Shown in pieces: positions 23,815-33,331 of a stretch of 64,000 nt of DNA. The position numbers were made by a program, and so were the translations under genes. A model generated the notes under the pieces. The model was not told the origin of the DNA. It did no database searches and saw only the letters and a list, made by a program, of their open reading frames with translations. The stretch is from Gaoshiqia sp050178015 (GTDB lineage: Bacteria > Bacteroidota > Bacteroidia > Bacteroidales > Prolixibacteraceae), in NCBI GenBank assembly GCA_050178015.1, contig JBFXGM010000026.1:13769-77768 (forward strand), in the 5' to 3' direction. The first letter of the stretch is position 1; each line of letters begins with the position of its first letter.

Positions 23815-26247
23815 ATGAAATTCGGTTATTTCAATGATGATATGCGGGAATATGTGATCACAAACCCGCAAACCCCCTGGCCCTGGATCAACTACCTGGG
23901 CAACGACGAATTCTTCAGTATCATTTCGAACACGGCCGGTGGCTACAGTTTTTACAAAGACGCCCGGCTACGGCGCCTTACCCGCTATCGTTACAACAAT
24001 GTGCCTATTGACGACAATGGTAAGTACTTCTACATCAAAGAAAACGACACCGTATGGTCGCCAGGCTGGAAACCGGTAAAAACCGATGTTGAAAATTATA
24101 GTTGCAGACATGGTTTGGGCTACACCGCCATTCAAGCCTGCAAAAACGAACTGGAAGCCGAGGTGTTATATTTTGTCCCGCTGAACAGCAACCTTGAGGT
24201 ACAAAAATTACGCTTAAAAAATCATTCAGCCGAAACGAAAAATTTCCAGGTTTTCTCCTTTGTGGAATGGTGCCTGTGGAACGCACTGGACGACATGACC
24301 AATTTCCAGCGAAATTATTCTACCGGCGAAGTGGAAGTGCAGGGCTCCACCATTTACCACAAAACAGAATACCGCGAACGGCGCAACCACTTTGCCTTTT
24401 ACCATGTAAATACGCCTATTGCCGGTTTCGATACCGACCGCGAGACCTTTGTGGGCCTGTACAACTCGTACCAATTACCACAGGTGGTCGCCAACGGAAA
24501 ACCGACCAACACGATTGCCCATGGCTGGTCGCCCATCGCTTCGCATTGTTTGGAAGTAGAGCTAAACCCGGGTGAAGAAAAAGAATTCGTTTTCCTGTTG
24601 GGCTATGTCGAAAACGACGAAAACGACAAATGGGAAGCACCGAAAGTCATAAAGAAAGACAATGCCCTGGAACTGATTTCCCGTTTCGACACGGTGGAAA
24701 AGGTGAACACGGCCTTTGTCGAATTGAAAAACTATTGGGACAGATTGCTCTCTGGCTTCTCCGTCAGCAGCCATGATGAAAAACTCGACCGCATGGTAAA
24801 CATCTGGAACCAATATCAATGCCTGGTGACCTTCAACATGTCGCGCTCAGCCTCGTTTTTTGAATCGGGCATCGGACGGGGCATGGGTTTCCGCGATTCC
24901 AACCAGGACCTGATTGGCTTCGTGCATCTCATCCCCGAAAAAGCCCGCGAACGCATTCTCGACCTCGCCGCTACACAAATGGAAGATGGTGGCGCATACC
25001 ACCAATATCAACCCCTCACCAAAAAAGGGAATTCGGATATTGGCGGCAACTTCAACGATGATCCGCTTTGGCTCATCCTCTCAACTACCATCTACCTGAA
25101 AGAAACCGGTGACTGGAGCGTTCTAAATGAAATTGTTCCCTACGAAAACGATGAAAGTAAGGCGCAACCGCTCCTGGATCATCTAAAACGTTCCTTCGAA
25201 CATGTAACAAATAACCTTGGTCCCCATGGCCTGCCCTTGATTGGGCGCGCCGACTGGAACGATTGCCTGAACCTGAATTGTTTCTCGAAAAACCCCGACG
25301 AATCGTATCAAACCACCGAAAACCAAACCGGTGGCGTGGCCGAATCGGTGATGATTGCCGGCATGTTTGTGCTGTACGGGGCCGATTATGCCGATCTGCT
25401 GCAACGCCTGGGAAAAGAAACCGAAGCCGCACAAGCCTGGAAAGCTGTTGAAAACATGGAAGCAGCAATTAACCAACACGCCTGGGATGGAGATTGGTTT
25501 TTACGCGCCTATGATTATTACGGAAAGAAAATTGGCAGTCAAGAAAATGAGGAAGGCAAAATATTCATCGAGTCAAACGGCTTTTGCACCATGGCCGGCA
25601 TCGGCAAGGATGATGGCCGCGCCCAACAAGCGCTCGATGCCGTTAAAAAGCACCTCGACTGCGAATACGGCATCGTCCTGAACCATCCGGCTTACAGCTA
25701 TTACGACTATTCCAAAGGCGAAATCAGCAGCTACCCCGAAGGCTATAAAGAAAACGCCGGTATTTTCTGCCACAATAATCCGTGGATTATGATTGGGGAA
25801 ACCGTGTTGGGCAACGGCAACCAGGCTTTTGAATATTATGCGAAAATTGCCCCCGCTTATTTGGAAGAAATCAGCGAGCTGCACAAAACCGAACCCTACG
25901 TTTACTCGCAAATGATTGCTGGCAAAGACTCCCGGAAACCCGGTGAGGCAAAAAACTCGTGGCTGACCGGAACTGCCGCCTGGAACTTCTTTGCTATATC
26001 AAGGTACATCCTGGGTATCCAACCCGATTATGAGGGGCTGACAATTGATCCCTGCATTCCGTCAAAATGGGACGGTTTCCGCATTCAACGCGTTTTTAGG
26101 GGTACCACCTACCATATTGAAGTGAGAAATCCGGATCATGTTCAGAAAGGCATCAAAGAACTTCATGTAAACGGGAAATTGATTGACAGTAATACTGTCC
26201 CTCTTCAAAAAGAACCGATTTGTAAGGTGCTGGTTATTTTGGGGTAA
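23815..26247 (+). CDS. GH94 cellobiose/cellodextrin-type phosphorylase
   Basis: 810 residues, the length of cytosolic cellobiose phosphorylases. Starts MKFGYFNDDMREYVITNPQTPWPW, very like the family. GRGMGFRDSNQDLIGFVH near residue 355 is the GH94 signature, and GRADWNDCLNLNCFS near residue 478 carries the catalytic Asp (ADWND). The HNNPWIMIGETVLG segment near residue 655 is the phosphate-binding side. It would phosphorolyse a beta-linked disaccharide to sugar 1-phosphate. The donor specificity (cellobiose, laminaribiose or chitobiose) cannot be fixed from the sequence read here. Monocistronic with its own promoter. Confidence 0.94.
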   Translation: MKFGYFNDDMREYVITNPQTPWPWINYLGNDEFFSIISNTAGGYSFYKDARLRRLTRYRYNNVPIDDNGKYFYIKENDTVWSPGWKPVKTDVENYSCRHGLGYTAIQACKNELEAEVLYFVPLNSNLEVQKLRLKNHSAETKNFQVFSFVEWCLWNALDDMTNFQRNYSTGEVEVQGSTIYHKTEYRERRNHFAFYHVNTPIAGFDTDRETFVGLYNSYQLPQVVANGKPTNTIAHGWSPIASHCLEVELNPGEEKEFVFLLGYVENDENDKWEAPKVIKKDNALELISRFDTVEKVNTAFVELKNYWDRLLSGFSVSSHDEKLDRMVNIWNQYQCLVTFNMSRSASFFESGIGRGMGFRDSNQDLIGFVHLIPEKARERILDLAATQMEDGGAYHQYQPLTKKGNSDIGGNFNDDPLWLILSTTIYLKETGDWSVLNEIVPYENDESKAQPLLDHLKRSFEHVTNNLGPHGLPLIGRADWNDCLNLNCFSKNPDESYQTTENQTGGVAESVMIAGMFVLYGADYADLLQRLGKETEAAQAWKAVENMEAAINQHAWDGDWFLRAYDYYGKKIGSQENEEGKIFIESNGFCTMAGIGKDDGRAQQALDAVKKHLDCEYGIVLNHPAYSYYDYSKGEISSYPEGYKENAGIFCHNNPWIMIGETVLGNGNQAFEYYAKIAPAYLEEISELHKTEPYVYSQMIAGKDSRKPGEAKNSWLTGTAAWNFFAISRYILGIQPDYEGLTIDPCIPSKWDGFRIQRVFRGTTYHIEVRNPDHVQKGIKELHVNGKLIDSNTVPLQKEPICKVLVILG

Positions 26248-26284
26248 CAAAAAGGCATTCCATGTCATTTTGATAATTGATTTT

Positions 26285-26322
26285 AAAAAAAAAGGTTGGT
26301 CCGCTTTTTGGACCAACCTCTA
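26285..26322 (-). terminator. Rho-independent terminator of the Spy-like gene
   Basis: Perfect 10-bp stem AGGTTGGTCC / GGACCAACCT (26293-26319). On the minus strand it is followed by a run of nine T. It lies just after the stop of the leftward Spy-like gene and may also slow transcription from the GH94 side. Confidence 0.85.
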
Positions 26323-26345
26323 TCGTTCATGCAGATTACTTTTCG

Positions 26346-26780
26346 TTAAAATCGTCCACGCCCCGGACGGTTACCGCCCCTCATGCCAGCTTGATTTCCG
26401 CGGCCGCATCGTCCCCGTGAGAAACCGGCTTTTTGGTTTCGTCCATAACCTTGGCCGGTTGCGGTTAAAGAAGCAAACTGCTGTTGCTGTTCCGGTGTCA
26501 ACAAAGAGGACACTTGGTTCCGGTGGGCAGTTTGCGAAGCCAACATTTTTTCGCGTACAGTGTTCTTGGTGGCCAGATCGGTCGTCCCCCGCCGCTCACT
26601 TCGCAAGGTCATCATTTCCTGTTGATGAGCCTGCTCCAGTTTGGTAATTTCTGACTTCTGCTGCTCGGTCAAACCCGAAATTTGATTCAGGCAACGCAGT
26701 GTTCCAACATTCTGTGCTTGTACATTTACGGCCATCATTACTACCAGTATGAATAAGCCAATTCCCATTTTAGTTTTCAT
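26346..26780 (-). CDS. Spy/CpxP-like periplasmic protein with LTxxQ motifs and Gly/Arg tail
   Basis: 144 residues. N-terminal signal peptide MKTKMGIGLFILVVMMAVNVQAQ. Mature part has the two LTxxQ-type helices, SGLTEQQKSEITKLEQAHQQEM and SLLTPEQQQQFASL, typical of Spy and zinc-resistance-associated proteins. The last 35 residues are rich in Gly, Arg and Asn (GRCGRGNQAGMRGGNRPGRGRF), a low-complexity tail. Likely periplasmic chaperone or metal-stress protein. ATG 26780 preferred to TTG 26786. Confidence 0.8.
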   Translation of the reverse strand: MKTKMGIGLFILVVMMAVNVQAQNVGTLRCLNQISGLTEQQKSEITKLEQAHQQEMMTLRSERRGTTDLATKNTVREKMLASQTAHRNQVSSLLTPEQQQQFASLTATGQGYGRNQKAGFSRGRCGRGNQAGMRGGNRPGRGRF

Positions 26781-27125
26781 TTTCAACTTATTTTAATTGA
26801 TTAATTTCTTATTGTGGCTGCGTCTGTCATTCCCGGGAAAATTCATCGCCAGCCCCGGTCTTCGTTCCTGTTAACCGGTTTCAGCTCTTTGACACAAGCC
26901 CGCCAAAAAACTTGCGGTAAAAACTTTTTTTCTTGCACAGAAATGGAAAATGAATCACAAAATATCCACAAAACACATGAATACCAAAGCATTAGAAGAA
27001 AACAAACAGACAGTTACTCAATGAGGTAACTTTTGTTTTAAATATGGTCGCTGTTTTTTTCTTCCATTTTCCGGTTAGTGCTGTATTTTAGCGTAAATCT
27101 TTTTGAATGAATTTAGAAAGCCGCT
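26781..27125. other. Intergenic spacer, 345 bp
   Basis: Divergent region between the Spy-like gene and the hydrolase gene. No gene, repeat or exact TAnnTTTG box with convincing spacing was seen on either strand. Confidence 0.5.
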
Positions 27126-28127
27126 ATGAAAAAAGAACTCCGCATTTTGCTGGTCGTGTTTCTGTTCCTCCAGTTCATTTATTGGGCGGGGCCAAGTCCA
27201 GCTAAACCCACCTTTAATCGGTCGCTTCCCGAGATTGAAACGGCGCTGGAGGATATCGACCGGTATATTGCTGCCAGGGAAGCTGAATTGCCCGTAAAAC
27301 CAAACAATGAGAGCCGGATTTTTTGGAACGATGAGCATCTGAAAAACAAAACAGCCTTTTGCCTGCTATACCTGCACGGTTTTTCAGCTTCCGGTTTCGA
27401 AGGCCAGCCAACGCATGTTAACGTTGCGGAACATTTCGGGGCCAATGCCTATGTTCCGCGACTGGCAGGGCACGGTTTGGAAACAACCGACCCCTTGCTG
27501 GATATGACACCGGACGCCTTATACGAAGCGGCAAAAGAAGCCCTGCAAATTGCCCGTATGCTGGGAGAAAAAGTGATTATCATGAGCACATCCACCGGGG
27601 GAACGCTGTCGTTGAAGCTGGCTGCCGATTTCCCGGAACTAGTGGACGGACTGATGCTGTTGTCTCCCAATATCGCCATTAACAATCCCGCAGCTTTTTT
27701 ACTTTCGAAACCTTGGGGACTGCAAATCGCCCGACGGGTGTACGACGGAAAATACCGTTACGTAAATGAAAATCCGGACGATGTGGAATGTCAGTACTGG
27801 AACTGCCAATACCGGCTGGAAGCCACTGTTTATCTTCAACAATTGGTTGAAAAAACCATGACCAAGCGCGTTTTTAACAGAGTGAAAGCACCGGTTTTCC
27901 TGGCCTACTATTATCAGGATAAAAACCACCAGGACCATGTTGTGCGTGTGGATGCCATGCTAAAGATGTTTGAGCATCTGGGAACGCCTGACTCCCTGAA
28001 ACGGAAACAAGCATTTGATGCGGGTACGCATGTTATCGGATGTGAACTGTATTCGAAATGCCAACCGGAGGTAGAACAGGCTTGCATCCGTTTTACTGAA
28101 ACCGTATTGGGGCTGAAGGCCGAATAA
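27126..28127 (+). CDS. Alpha/beta-hydrolase, membrane-anchored or exported
   Basis: 333 residues. A hydrophobic N-terminal segment (LRILLVVFLFLQFIYWAG) may be a signal anchor. The hydrolase core shows CLLYLHGFSASGFEG (oxyanion His-Gly) and MSTSTGGTLSLKLA, a GxSxG-like nucleophile elbow with Ser in STSTGG; GTHVIGCELY gives the catalytic His. Likely an esterase, lipase or thioesterase; substrate unknown. Four cysteines late in the protein could form disulfides, consistent with export. Confidence 0.8.
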   Translation: MKKELRILLVVFLFLQFIYWAGPSPAKPTFNRSLPEIETALEDIDRYIAAREAELPVKPNNESRIFWNDEHLKNKTAFCLLYLHGFSASGFEGQPTHVNVAEHFGANAYVPRLAGHGLETTDPLLDMTPDALYEAAKEALQIARMLGEKVIIMSTSTGGTLSLKLAADFPELVDGLMLLSPNIAINNPAAFLLSKPWGLQIARRVYDGKYRYVNENPDDVECQYWNCQYRLEATVYLQQLVEKTMTKRVFNRVKAPVFLAYYYQDKNHQDHVVRVDAMLKMFEHLGTPDSLKRKQAFDAGTHVIGCELYSKCQPEVEQACIRFTETVLGLKAE

Positions 28128-28214
28128 GCATTACCCCATAGCAGACCAATGGCGAAGGAAAAAGTAAAAACACGTAAGTTGGTACCTCACGAAAAAAATC
28201 GAAACAAGAAAGTT

Positions 28215-28571
28215 TTACAGGCTCTTTACCAGGCGGATTTCTTCTAACCGGGCCTGGGCTTCCGGGTCCAACTGAAACAGGGCTTTCAGATGGTTGCAGG
28301 CATAATCGGGGCAAAGTGCGCAATTCTCCAATTCTCTATTCCGGGCACATTTGCGGATTTCGCAGGTCAGGCATCCGGTAAACAATTTATCGGCCGTGGC
28401 CCGGCAACCTTTGCAATCGTTAATATCTTCGGGTGTTAGTACAATTCCGTACTGCTCCGACGCCTGTTCTGCAATGCGCTGACGCATGGACAATTGTTTC
28501 GTTTTATCCGGTTCAAGAGTCGCCAAATATATCGGGCAGGTATCACATCGCAATCCACAGTAAGCAATCAT
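28215..28571 (-). CDS. DUF3795 Cys-rich protein
   Basis: 118 residues with many cysteines: IAYCGLRCDTCPIYLAT, DCKGCRATADKLFTGCLTCEIRKCA and NCALCPDYACNHLK. The CGLxCxxCP opening is the DUF3795 hallmark; a zinc or Fe-S site is likely. Function unknown. Stand-alone, ATG 28571. Confidence 0.88.
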   Translation of the reverse strand: MIAYCGLRCDTCPIYLATLEPDKTKQLSMRQRIAEQASEQYGIVLTPEDINDCKGCRATADKLFTGCLTCEIRKCARNRELENCALCPDYACNHLKALFQLDPEAQARLEEIRLVKSL

Positions 28572-28641
28572 ATCCCTTCATTTTGCAGTTCAATCACCTT
28601 GGGATATACGTTCTCCTCCCCATTCGGTTGTACCATGGCCA

Positions 28642-28680
28642 AAAAAATGATTGAGGGCTCCGCACCGCGGAACCCTCAAA
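28642..28680 (-). terminator. Rho-independent terminator of rimO
   Basis: Stem TTGAGGG plus TCCGC pairs with GCGGA plus CCCTCAA (28651-28679). On the minus strand it is followed by ATCATTTTTTT. It lies 30 bp beyond the rimO stop. Confidence 0.8.
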
Positions 28681-28708
28681 TCCATCTATTTATCCGGAAT
28701 TGACCGGT

Positions 28709-30001
28709 TTATATTTTTCCAAACAGGTCGAACTCTGTAGCGTCTGCAATGTTGACCGGATAAAAATTACCAACCTGAATTCCAGTTGATTTTTCAATTA
28801 AAACTTCACCATCTACTTCAGGCGAATCAAATTCGGTCCGTCCGATAAAATAATCCTCCTCTTCCCGGTCAACCAAAACCTTCAGTGTTTTTCCAATATG
28901 CTGCTGGTTCAGCGAAGCCGAAATATCCTGCTGCATCTCCATCAGTTCTGCCGCACGGGCTTCTTTCACTTCCTGCGGAATGTCGTCCTGATACATCTTC
29001 CAGGCATACGTGTCATCTTCGCTCGAATAGGCAAACACGCCCATACGTTCAAACGGATACTCACGAATAAATGCCTTCAGTTCCTCAAAATCCTCCTCTG
29101 TTTCACCCGGATGCCCAACCAGAAAAGTCGTGCGCAGGGCAATTCCCGGAACTTCTTCGCGTATCTTTTTAACCAGATTGATGGTTTCTTCCTTTGTAAT
29201 TTTGCGTCGCATCATGCCTAACATTCTGTCGGTAATGTGTTGCAACGGAATATCCAGATACTTCGCAACATTTTTGCGTTCACGCATCACTTTCAGTACA
29301 TCAACCGGAAATTTGGAAGGATAAGCGTAATGCAGACGGATCCATTCAAGTCCGTCAATGTCGGCCAACTTGTCAATCAGTTCGGCCAGCTTGCTTTCGC
29401 CATAGCGGTCAATCCCGTAATACGAAAGATCCTGCGCAATAATCAGCAACTCTTTCACGCCCCCGGCCACCAGGTTTTGGGCTTCTTCGATCAGGCTCTC
29501 CATGCTGCGTGACTTGTGGTTACCGGTAAACTGCGGAATAGCACAAAACGAGCAATGACGGTTGCAGCCTTCGCTGATTTTCAGATAGGAAAAATGCCCC
29601 GGCGTGGTCTTTACGCGGTGGTACATCTTCTGCTCGTAAAAATTAGCATTCAAATCCTGGACGATTTCCTTGAAATCGAATTTGCCGTAAAACTTGTCCA
29701 CCTCCGGGATTTCTTTAATCAGATCTTCTTTGTAGCGGGCCGATAAGCAGCCCATGACCAAAAGTTTATCCAACTTCCCGGCCTTTCTGGCATCAACAAA
29801 ATTCAGGATCGTATTGATCGACTCCTCCTTGGCATCGGCGATAAAGCCGCAAGTATTTAGAATAACAATATTTGCATCGTCCTTTTCCGAATCGTGAACA
29901 ACTTCAAACCCGTTCAAATCGAGCTGATTCAGCAGCATCTCGGAATCCACCAGGTTTTTCGAGCACCCCAGCGTCATGATATTGACTTTTCCTCTCTTCA
30001 T
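28709..30001 (-). CDS. rimO: Ribosomal protein S12 methylthiotransferase
   Basis: 430 residues. Adds a methylthio group to the conserved Asp of ribosomal protein S12. Domains in order: N-terminal UPF0004 with MTLGCSKNLVDSE and conserved cysteines (NTCGFI, MGCLSAR), radical-SAM core with SEGCNRHCSFCAIPQFTG (C-x3-C-x2-C) near residue 145, and a C-terminal TRAM domain. The insert lacking the MiaB HFHLPVQSGS motif, and LDIPLQHITDRMLGMMRR, fit RimO. Follows ftsY by 44 bp on the same strand. Confidence 0.96.
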   Translation of the reverse strand: MKRGKVNIMTLGCSKNLVDSEMLLNQLDLNGFEVVHDSEKDDANIVILNTCGFIADAKEESINTILNFVDARKAGKLDKLLVMGCLSARYKEDLIKEIPEVDKFYGKFDFKEIVQDLNANFYEQKMYHRVKTTPGHFSYLKISEGCNRHCSFCAIPQFTGNHKSRSMESLIEEAQNLVAGGVKELLIIAQDLSYYGIDRYGESKLAELIDKLADIDGLEWIRLHYAYPSKFPVDVLKVMRERKNVAKYLDIPLQHITDRMLGMMRRKITKEETINLVKKIREEVPGIALRTTFLVGHPGETEEDFEELKAFIREYPFERMGVFAYSSEDDTYAWKMYQDDIPQEVKEARAAELMEMQQDISASLNQQHIGKTLKVLVDREEEDYFIGRTEFDSPEVDGEVLIEKSTGIQVGNFYPVNIADATEFDLFGKI

Positions 30002-30045
30002 CTTCCTATCTCTGTTAATTTCGTCAACTACAACAAATAAAAGCT

Positions 30046-30996
30046 TTACGAGAACAGCGAATCGACAAATTCCTTGCGGCGGAAAATCTGAAGGTCTTCC
30101 ATTTTTTCGCCAATACCGATGTATTTTACCGGAACTTTAAATTGATCGCTGATGCCGATTACCACGCCGCCTTTGGCTGTGCCATCGAGCTTGGTCAGGG
30201 CCAGTGCCGTTACTTCGGTGGCCAGCGTAAACTGTTTAGCTTGCTCAAACGCGTTCTGCCCGGTTGATCCATCCAAAATAAGCAACACTTCGTTGGGGGC
30301 ATCCGGAACAACTTTCTGCATCACCTTTTTAATTTTGGCCAGCTCGTTCATCAGGTTGATCTTGTTGTGCAGACGGCCGGCTGTGTCAATAATCACCACA
30401 TCGGCGCCCGAAGCTTTGGCCGAGGTCAACGTGTCGTAAGCTACCGATGCCGGGTCGGATCCCATATTTTGACGGACGATGGGCACATCCACCCGTTCGG
30501 CCCAGATCTGGAGCTGGTCGATGGCCGCTGCCCGAAAGGTATCTGCTGCACCCAGCACCACTTTTTTGCCTGCCTGTTTAAAGTTCCAGGCAAGTTTGCC
30601 AATCGTGGTGGTTTTTCCAACGCCGTTAACGCCAACCACCATAATTACATAGGGTTCAGTACGTTGCGGAAGATCAAAATCAGCAACATCCTCCGTATTA
30701 TTTTCCTCCAGCAAAGCTGCAATTTCTTCTTTCAGTATCCCATTTAACTCATCAACGCCCAAATACTTATCACGGTCAACCCGTTCTTCAATCCGGCGAA
30801 TGATTTTTAGCGTGGTATCCACGCCTACATCCGAAGTGATCAATACTTCTTCCAGGCTATCCAGCACCTCGTCATCCACTTTCGATTTTCCGACAACGGC
30901 ACGGCTAAGTTTTTTGAATACACTTTCCTTGGTTTTGGAAAGCCCCTGGTCGAGACTTTCTTTTTTTGCTTTGGAAAATACTCCGAAAAGACCCAT
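30046..30996 (-). CDS. ftsY: Signal recognition particle receptor FtsY
   Basis: 316 residues, a short FtsY with little acidic A domain. NG domain motifs: VGVNGVGKTTTIGKLAWNFK (G1), DTFRAAAIDQLQIWAE (G2), IIDTAGRLHNKINLMNEL (G3), and ALTKLDGTAKGGVVIGI (G4). It receives SRP-ribosome complexes at the inner membrane. ATG 30996 begins MGLFGVFSKAKK; a TTG at 31005 is less likely. Operon with rimO. Confidence 0.97.
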   Translation of the reverse strand: MGLFGVFSKAKKESLDQGLSKTKESVFKKLSRAVVGKSKVDDEVLDSLEEVLITSDVGVDTTLKIIRRIEERVDRDKYLGVDELNGILKEEIAALLEENNTEDVADFDLPQRTEPYVIMVVGVNGVGKTTTIGKLAWNFKQAGKKVVLGAADTFRAAAIDQLQIWAERVDVPIVRQNMGSDPASVAYDTLTSAKASGADVVIIDTAGRLHNKINLMNELAKIKKVMQKVVPDAPNEVLLILDGSTGQNAFEQAKQFTLATEVTALALTKLDGTAKGGVVIGISDQFKVPVKYIGIGEKMEDLQIFRRKEFVDSLFS

Positions 30997-31097
30997 AATC
31001 TTCAAATTTTTAGGGGCGCAATTTACAAAATTTAACGGATATTCAGGGCTTAAAATCGGCTGGTATCCAAATAATCACCGGCAAAAAAACCACTTGT

Positions 31098-31865
31098 TCA
31101 TGAACCCCGAAGCTTGCGGATTTCTTCTTTCATTTCAGCTAAAACATCCGACAGGCGGGTCACATCCAGATGGCTTGGTTTGGGCATTTCAAAACTAAGC
31201 ACCCCTCGGGCTTTCCAAATTTCAAGAACAGAACTATTGTCAACCAAATAAGGCTCGTACTCAGGATTGTCGGATTTCAGCAACAAATGATTCCCATTTT
31301 CCAGGTAGGTCCGCTTATAAACCAAACCTTCGTCGGTGGTCACCAACACATAGGTTTGCCCGTCGCGCAAATCAGCGACCGATTCCACAAATTCACAAAA
31401 CAGGTACGAGCCGGGCAAAACCGGCAGCATACTGTCGCCTTTAATTTGAAAAACCCGGTACGTTTTTCCACCCAAAAGTTCAGGGACCGGCATCGAAAAC
31501 CGCGGCAGCTGCCCGATAAATTCGGGATCGGCAAAACCATTGAGGTAGCCAGCCGAAGCTTTTACCGGCACAATCGGGATCAATTCGTCATTGTTGTGAT
31601 CTACCACAACGGATAAAATTTGCAGTTGTTTCCCGACTGCACCGGGATTACTCAATCCCGACTGTAAATCCGAACTGATCAGCTGATCAAGCGACAGGTC
31701 AAAAACGGTGGCCAACTGTTGCAAGACCGAAATTTTGGGTGTGGCCCTGCCCTCTTCGTACGATCCGATCAGCGAGCGTTTCAGCTGCAACTTGTCAGCC
31801 AAATCCTGCTGAGTAAGCCGATGTTGCTTTCGCAAATATTTGATATTTTCAGCAAGTTGATCCAT
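31098..31865 (-). CDS. XRE-HTH transcriptional repressor with S24 (LexA/CI-like) autoprotease domain
   Basis: 255 residues. N-terminal HTH: LRKQHRLTQQDLADKLQLKRSLIGSYEEGR. C-terminal S24 peptidase with Ser145 in IKGDSMLPVLPG and Lys184 in LVYKRTY as the catalytic dyad; ASAG at 103-106 supplies the Ala-Gly bond expected for self-cleavage. It is divergent from a radical-SAM DNA-repair pair, and dyads GCTAA-N5-TTAGC lie over both promoters. This suggests a LexA-like switch that represses itself and the repair genes until damage. Similar S24 regulators in the phylum are common and not all sense DNA damage. ATG 31865 was preferred to TTG 31871. Confidence 0.9.
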   Translation of the reverse strand: MDQLAENIKYLRKQHRLTQQDLADKLQLKRSLIGSYEEGRATPKISVLQQLATVFDLSLDQLISSDLQSGLSNPGAVGKQLQILSVVVDHNNDELIPIVPVKASAGYLNGFADPEFIGQLPRFSMPVPELLGGKTYRVFQIKGDSMLPVLPGSYLFCEFVESVADLRDGQTYVLVTTDEGLVYKRTYLENGNHLLLKSDNPEYEPYLVDNSSVLEIWKARGVLSFEMPKPSHLDVTRLSDVLAEMKEEIRKLRGS

Positions 31866-31921
31866 AAACAATAACGTATTTGGGAACCAATCGATTCCTT
31901 ATAAACCTAAAAATGGCTATT

Positions 31922-31970
31922 CAAAATTAGCTAATATTTTTAGCACATACTAATTTATTTAGTATTTTTG
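31922..31970. promoter_or_regulatory. Divergent promoters with two repressor dyads
   Basis: Minus-strand -7 TAATTTTG (31929-31922) serves the S24 gene; plus-strand -7 TATTTTTG (31963-31970) serves the radical-SAM gene. Dyad 1 is GCTAA-TATTT-TTAGC at 31930-31944, abutting the minus -7. Dyad 2 is ACTAA-TTTAT-TTAGT at 31949-31963, extendable by two bases to ATACTAA/TTAGTAT, abutting the plus -7. Centres are 19 bp apart. The layout fits two repressor dimers that block both promoters. Confidence 0.8.
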
Positions 31971-32020
31971 TATCATAAATGACTGTGCCGGCTCAAGAAA
32001 AACGTCAAAATTAGCCAAAC

Positions 32021-33328
32021 ATGGACCAAACCCTTCAGGAAAAGCTAAAAATATTAGCAGATGCGGCCAAATACGATGTTTCCTGTGCATCCAGCGGAAA
32101 CAACCGGCAAAACACGAATGGCGGACTGGGCAATGCATTGTCCTGCGGTGTTTGTCACAGCTTTACTGATGACGGGCGGTGCGTCAGCTTGCTGAAAATT
32201 TTGATGACCAACCATTGCATCTACGATTGTGCGTATTGCATCAACCGGCGAAGCAACGACCGTCCACGCGCAACATTCACCGTACAGGAAGTGGTGGACC
32301 TCACCATCAATTTCTACCGGCGAAATTATATTGAAGGACTATTCCTCAGCTCTGGGGTAATCAAAAATCCCGATTTTACGATGGAACGACTGATGCTGGT
32401 CACCAAAAAACTCCGGCTGGAAGAGCGCTTCAACGGCTACATCCACCTGAAAGCGATCCCCGGAGCCAGTCCCGAACTGATCCGCCAAGCGGGATTATAT
32501 GCCGACCGGCTGAGTGTCAATATCGAAATTCCGACAGAACCGGAGCTCAAACGACTGGCCCCCGAAAAAAACTTCGGTACTGTTTTGCAGCCCATGAACC
32601 AGATCAAAGAAGGCATCCAACGATATAAAGAAGAACGCCGGAAATACCGGAAAGCACCAGTTTTTACACCCGCAGGACAAAGCACCCAACTGATTGTTGG
32701 CGCCACACCCGAAAGTGACCGGCAAATTTTGCAATTGGCCTCGGGCTTTTATCACGAGCAGCAACTGAAACGGGTTTACTATTCCGGCTACCTGCCCGTA
32801 AATGAATACGACAAACGGTTACCTGCGCTTCAATCGCCGCCGCTGGTCCGCGAAAACCGGTTGTACCAAAGCGACTGGCTGATGCGTTTTTATCATTTCC
32901 GGGCCGACGAAATCCTGACACCCGAGCAGCCGTTCCTGGATCTGGAAATCGATCCGAAACTGGCGTACGCGCTACGCAACCTACACCTCTTTCCGGTTGA
33001 TATAAACAAAGCGGATTACGAGATGATCCTGCGGGTGCCGGGCATTGGGGTGCAATCGGCCAAAATGATCGTGGATGCCCGCCGGTTTCGGCAGCTGAAC
33101 AGTTATCACCTAAAAAAAATTGGCGTGGTCCTGAAGCGCGCCCAATATTTCATCACTTGCAACGAATTGCCAGTATATCGCGGTTATTGGGATCCCGGGC
33201 AGTTGAAAAACCACCTGATTGCTGAATGCCACACGAAACGGAAAAAACCTGGAGATACACAACTGAGCCTTTTTCCACTTATTCCGGCCTTATCGGCCCC
33301 TGCAAATCAACTTCATTTTAAAAGCTAA
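32021..33328 (+). CDS. Putative DNA modification/repair radical-SAM protein (TIGR03916-like) with HhH
   Basis: 435 residues. The radical-SAM cluster motif is NHCIYDCAYCINR (C-x3-C-x2-C) near residue 65, preceded by two further cysteines in CGVCHSF. The C-terminal region has a helix-hairpin-helix DNA-binding motif, LRVPGIGVQSAKMIVDAR, near residue 342. This matches the rSAM family linked to uracil-DNA-glycosylase-like partners. Followed after three bases by its usual partner gene. Reaction unknown. Promoter and operators link it to the divergent S24 repressor. Confidence 0.9.
   Translation: MDQTLQEKLKILADAAKYDVSCASSGNNRQNTNGGLGNALSCGVCHSFTDDGRCVSLLKILMTNHCIYDCAYCINRRSNDRPRATFTVQEVVDLTINFYRRNYIEGLFLSSGVIKNPDFTMERLMLVTKKLRLEERFNGYIHLKAIPGASPELIRQAGLYADRLSVNIEIPTEPELKRLAPEKNFGTVLQPMNQIKEGIQRYKEERRKYRKAPVFTPAGQSTQLIVGATPESDRQILQLASGFYHEQQLKRVYYSGYLPVNEYDKRLPALQSPPLVRENRLYQSDWLMRFYHFRADEILTPEQPFLDLEIDPKLAYALRNLHLFPVDINKADYEMILRVPGIGVQSAKMIVDARRFRQLNSYHLKKIGVVLKRAQYFITCNELPVYRGYWDPGQLKNHLIAECHTKRKKPGDTQLSLFPLIPALSAPANQLHFKS
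32043..32057 (+). promoter_or_regulatory. Third repressor dyad inside the radical-SAM coding region
   Basis: GCTAA-AAATA-TTAGC, the same 5-bp arms and 5-bp spacer as the operator at 31930-31944, eight codons into the gene. It could act as an auxiliary downstream operator or roadblock. Confidence 0.6.
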
Positions 33329-33331
33329 ACC

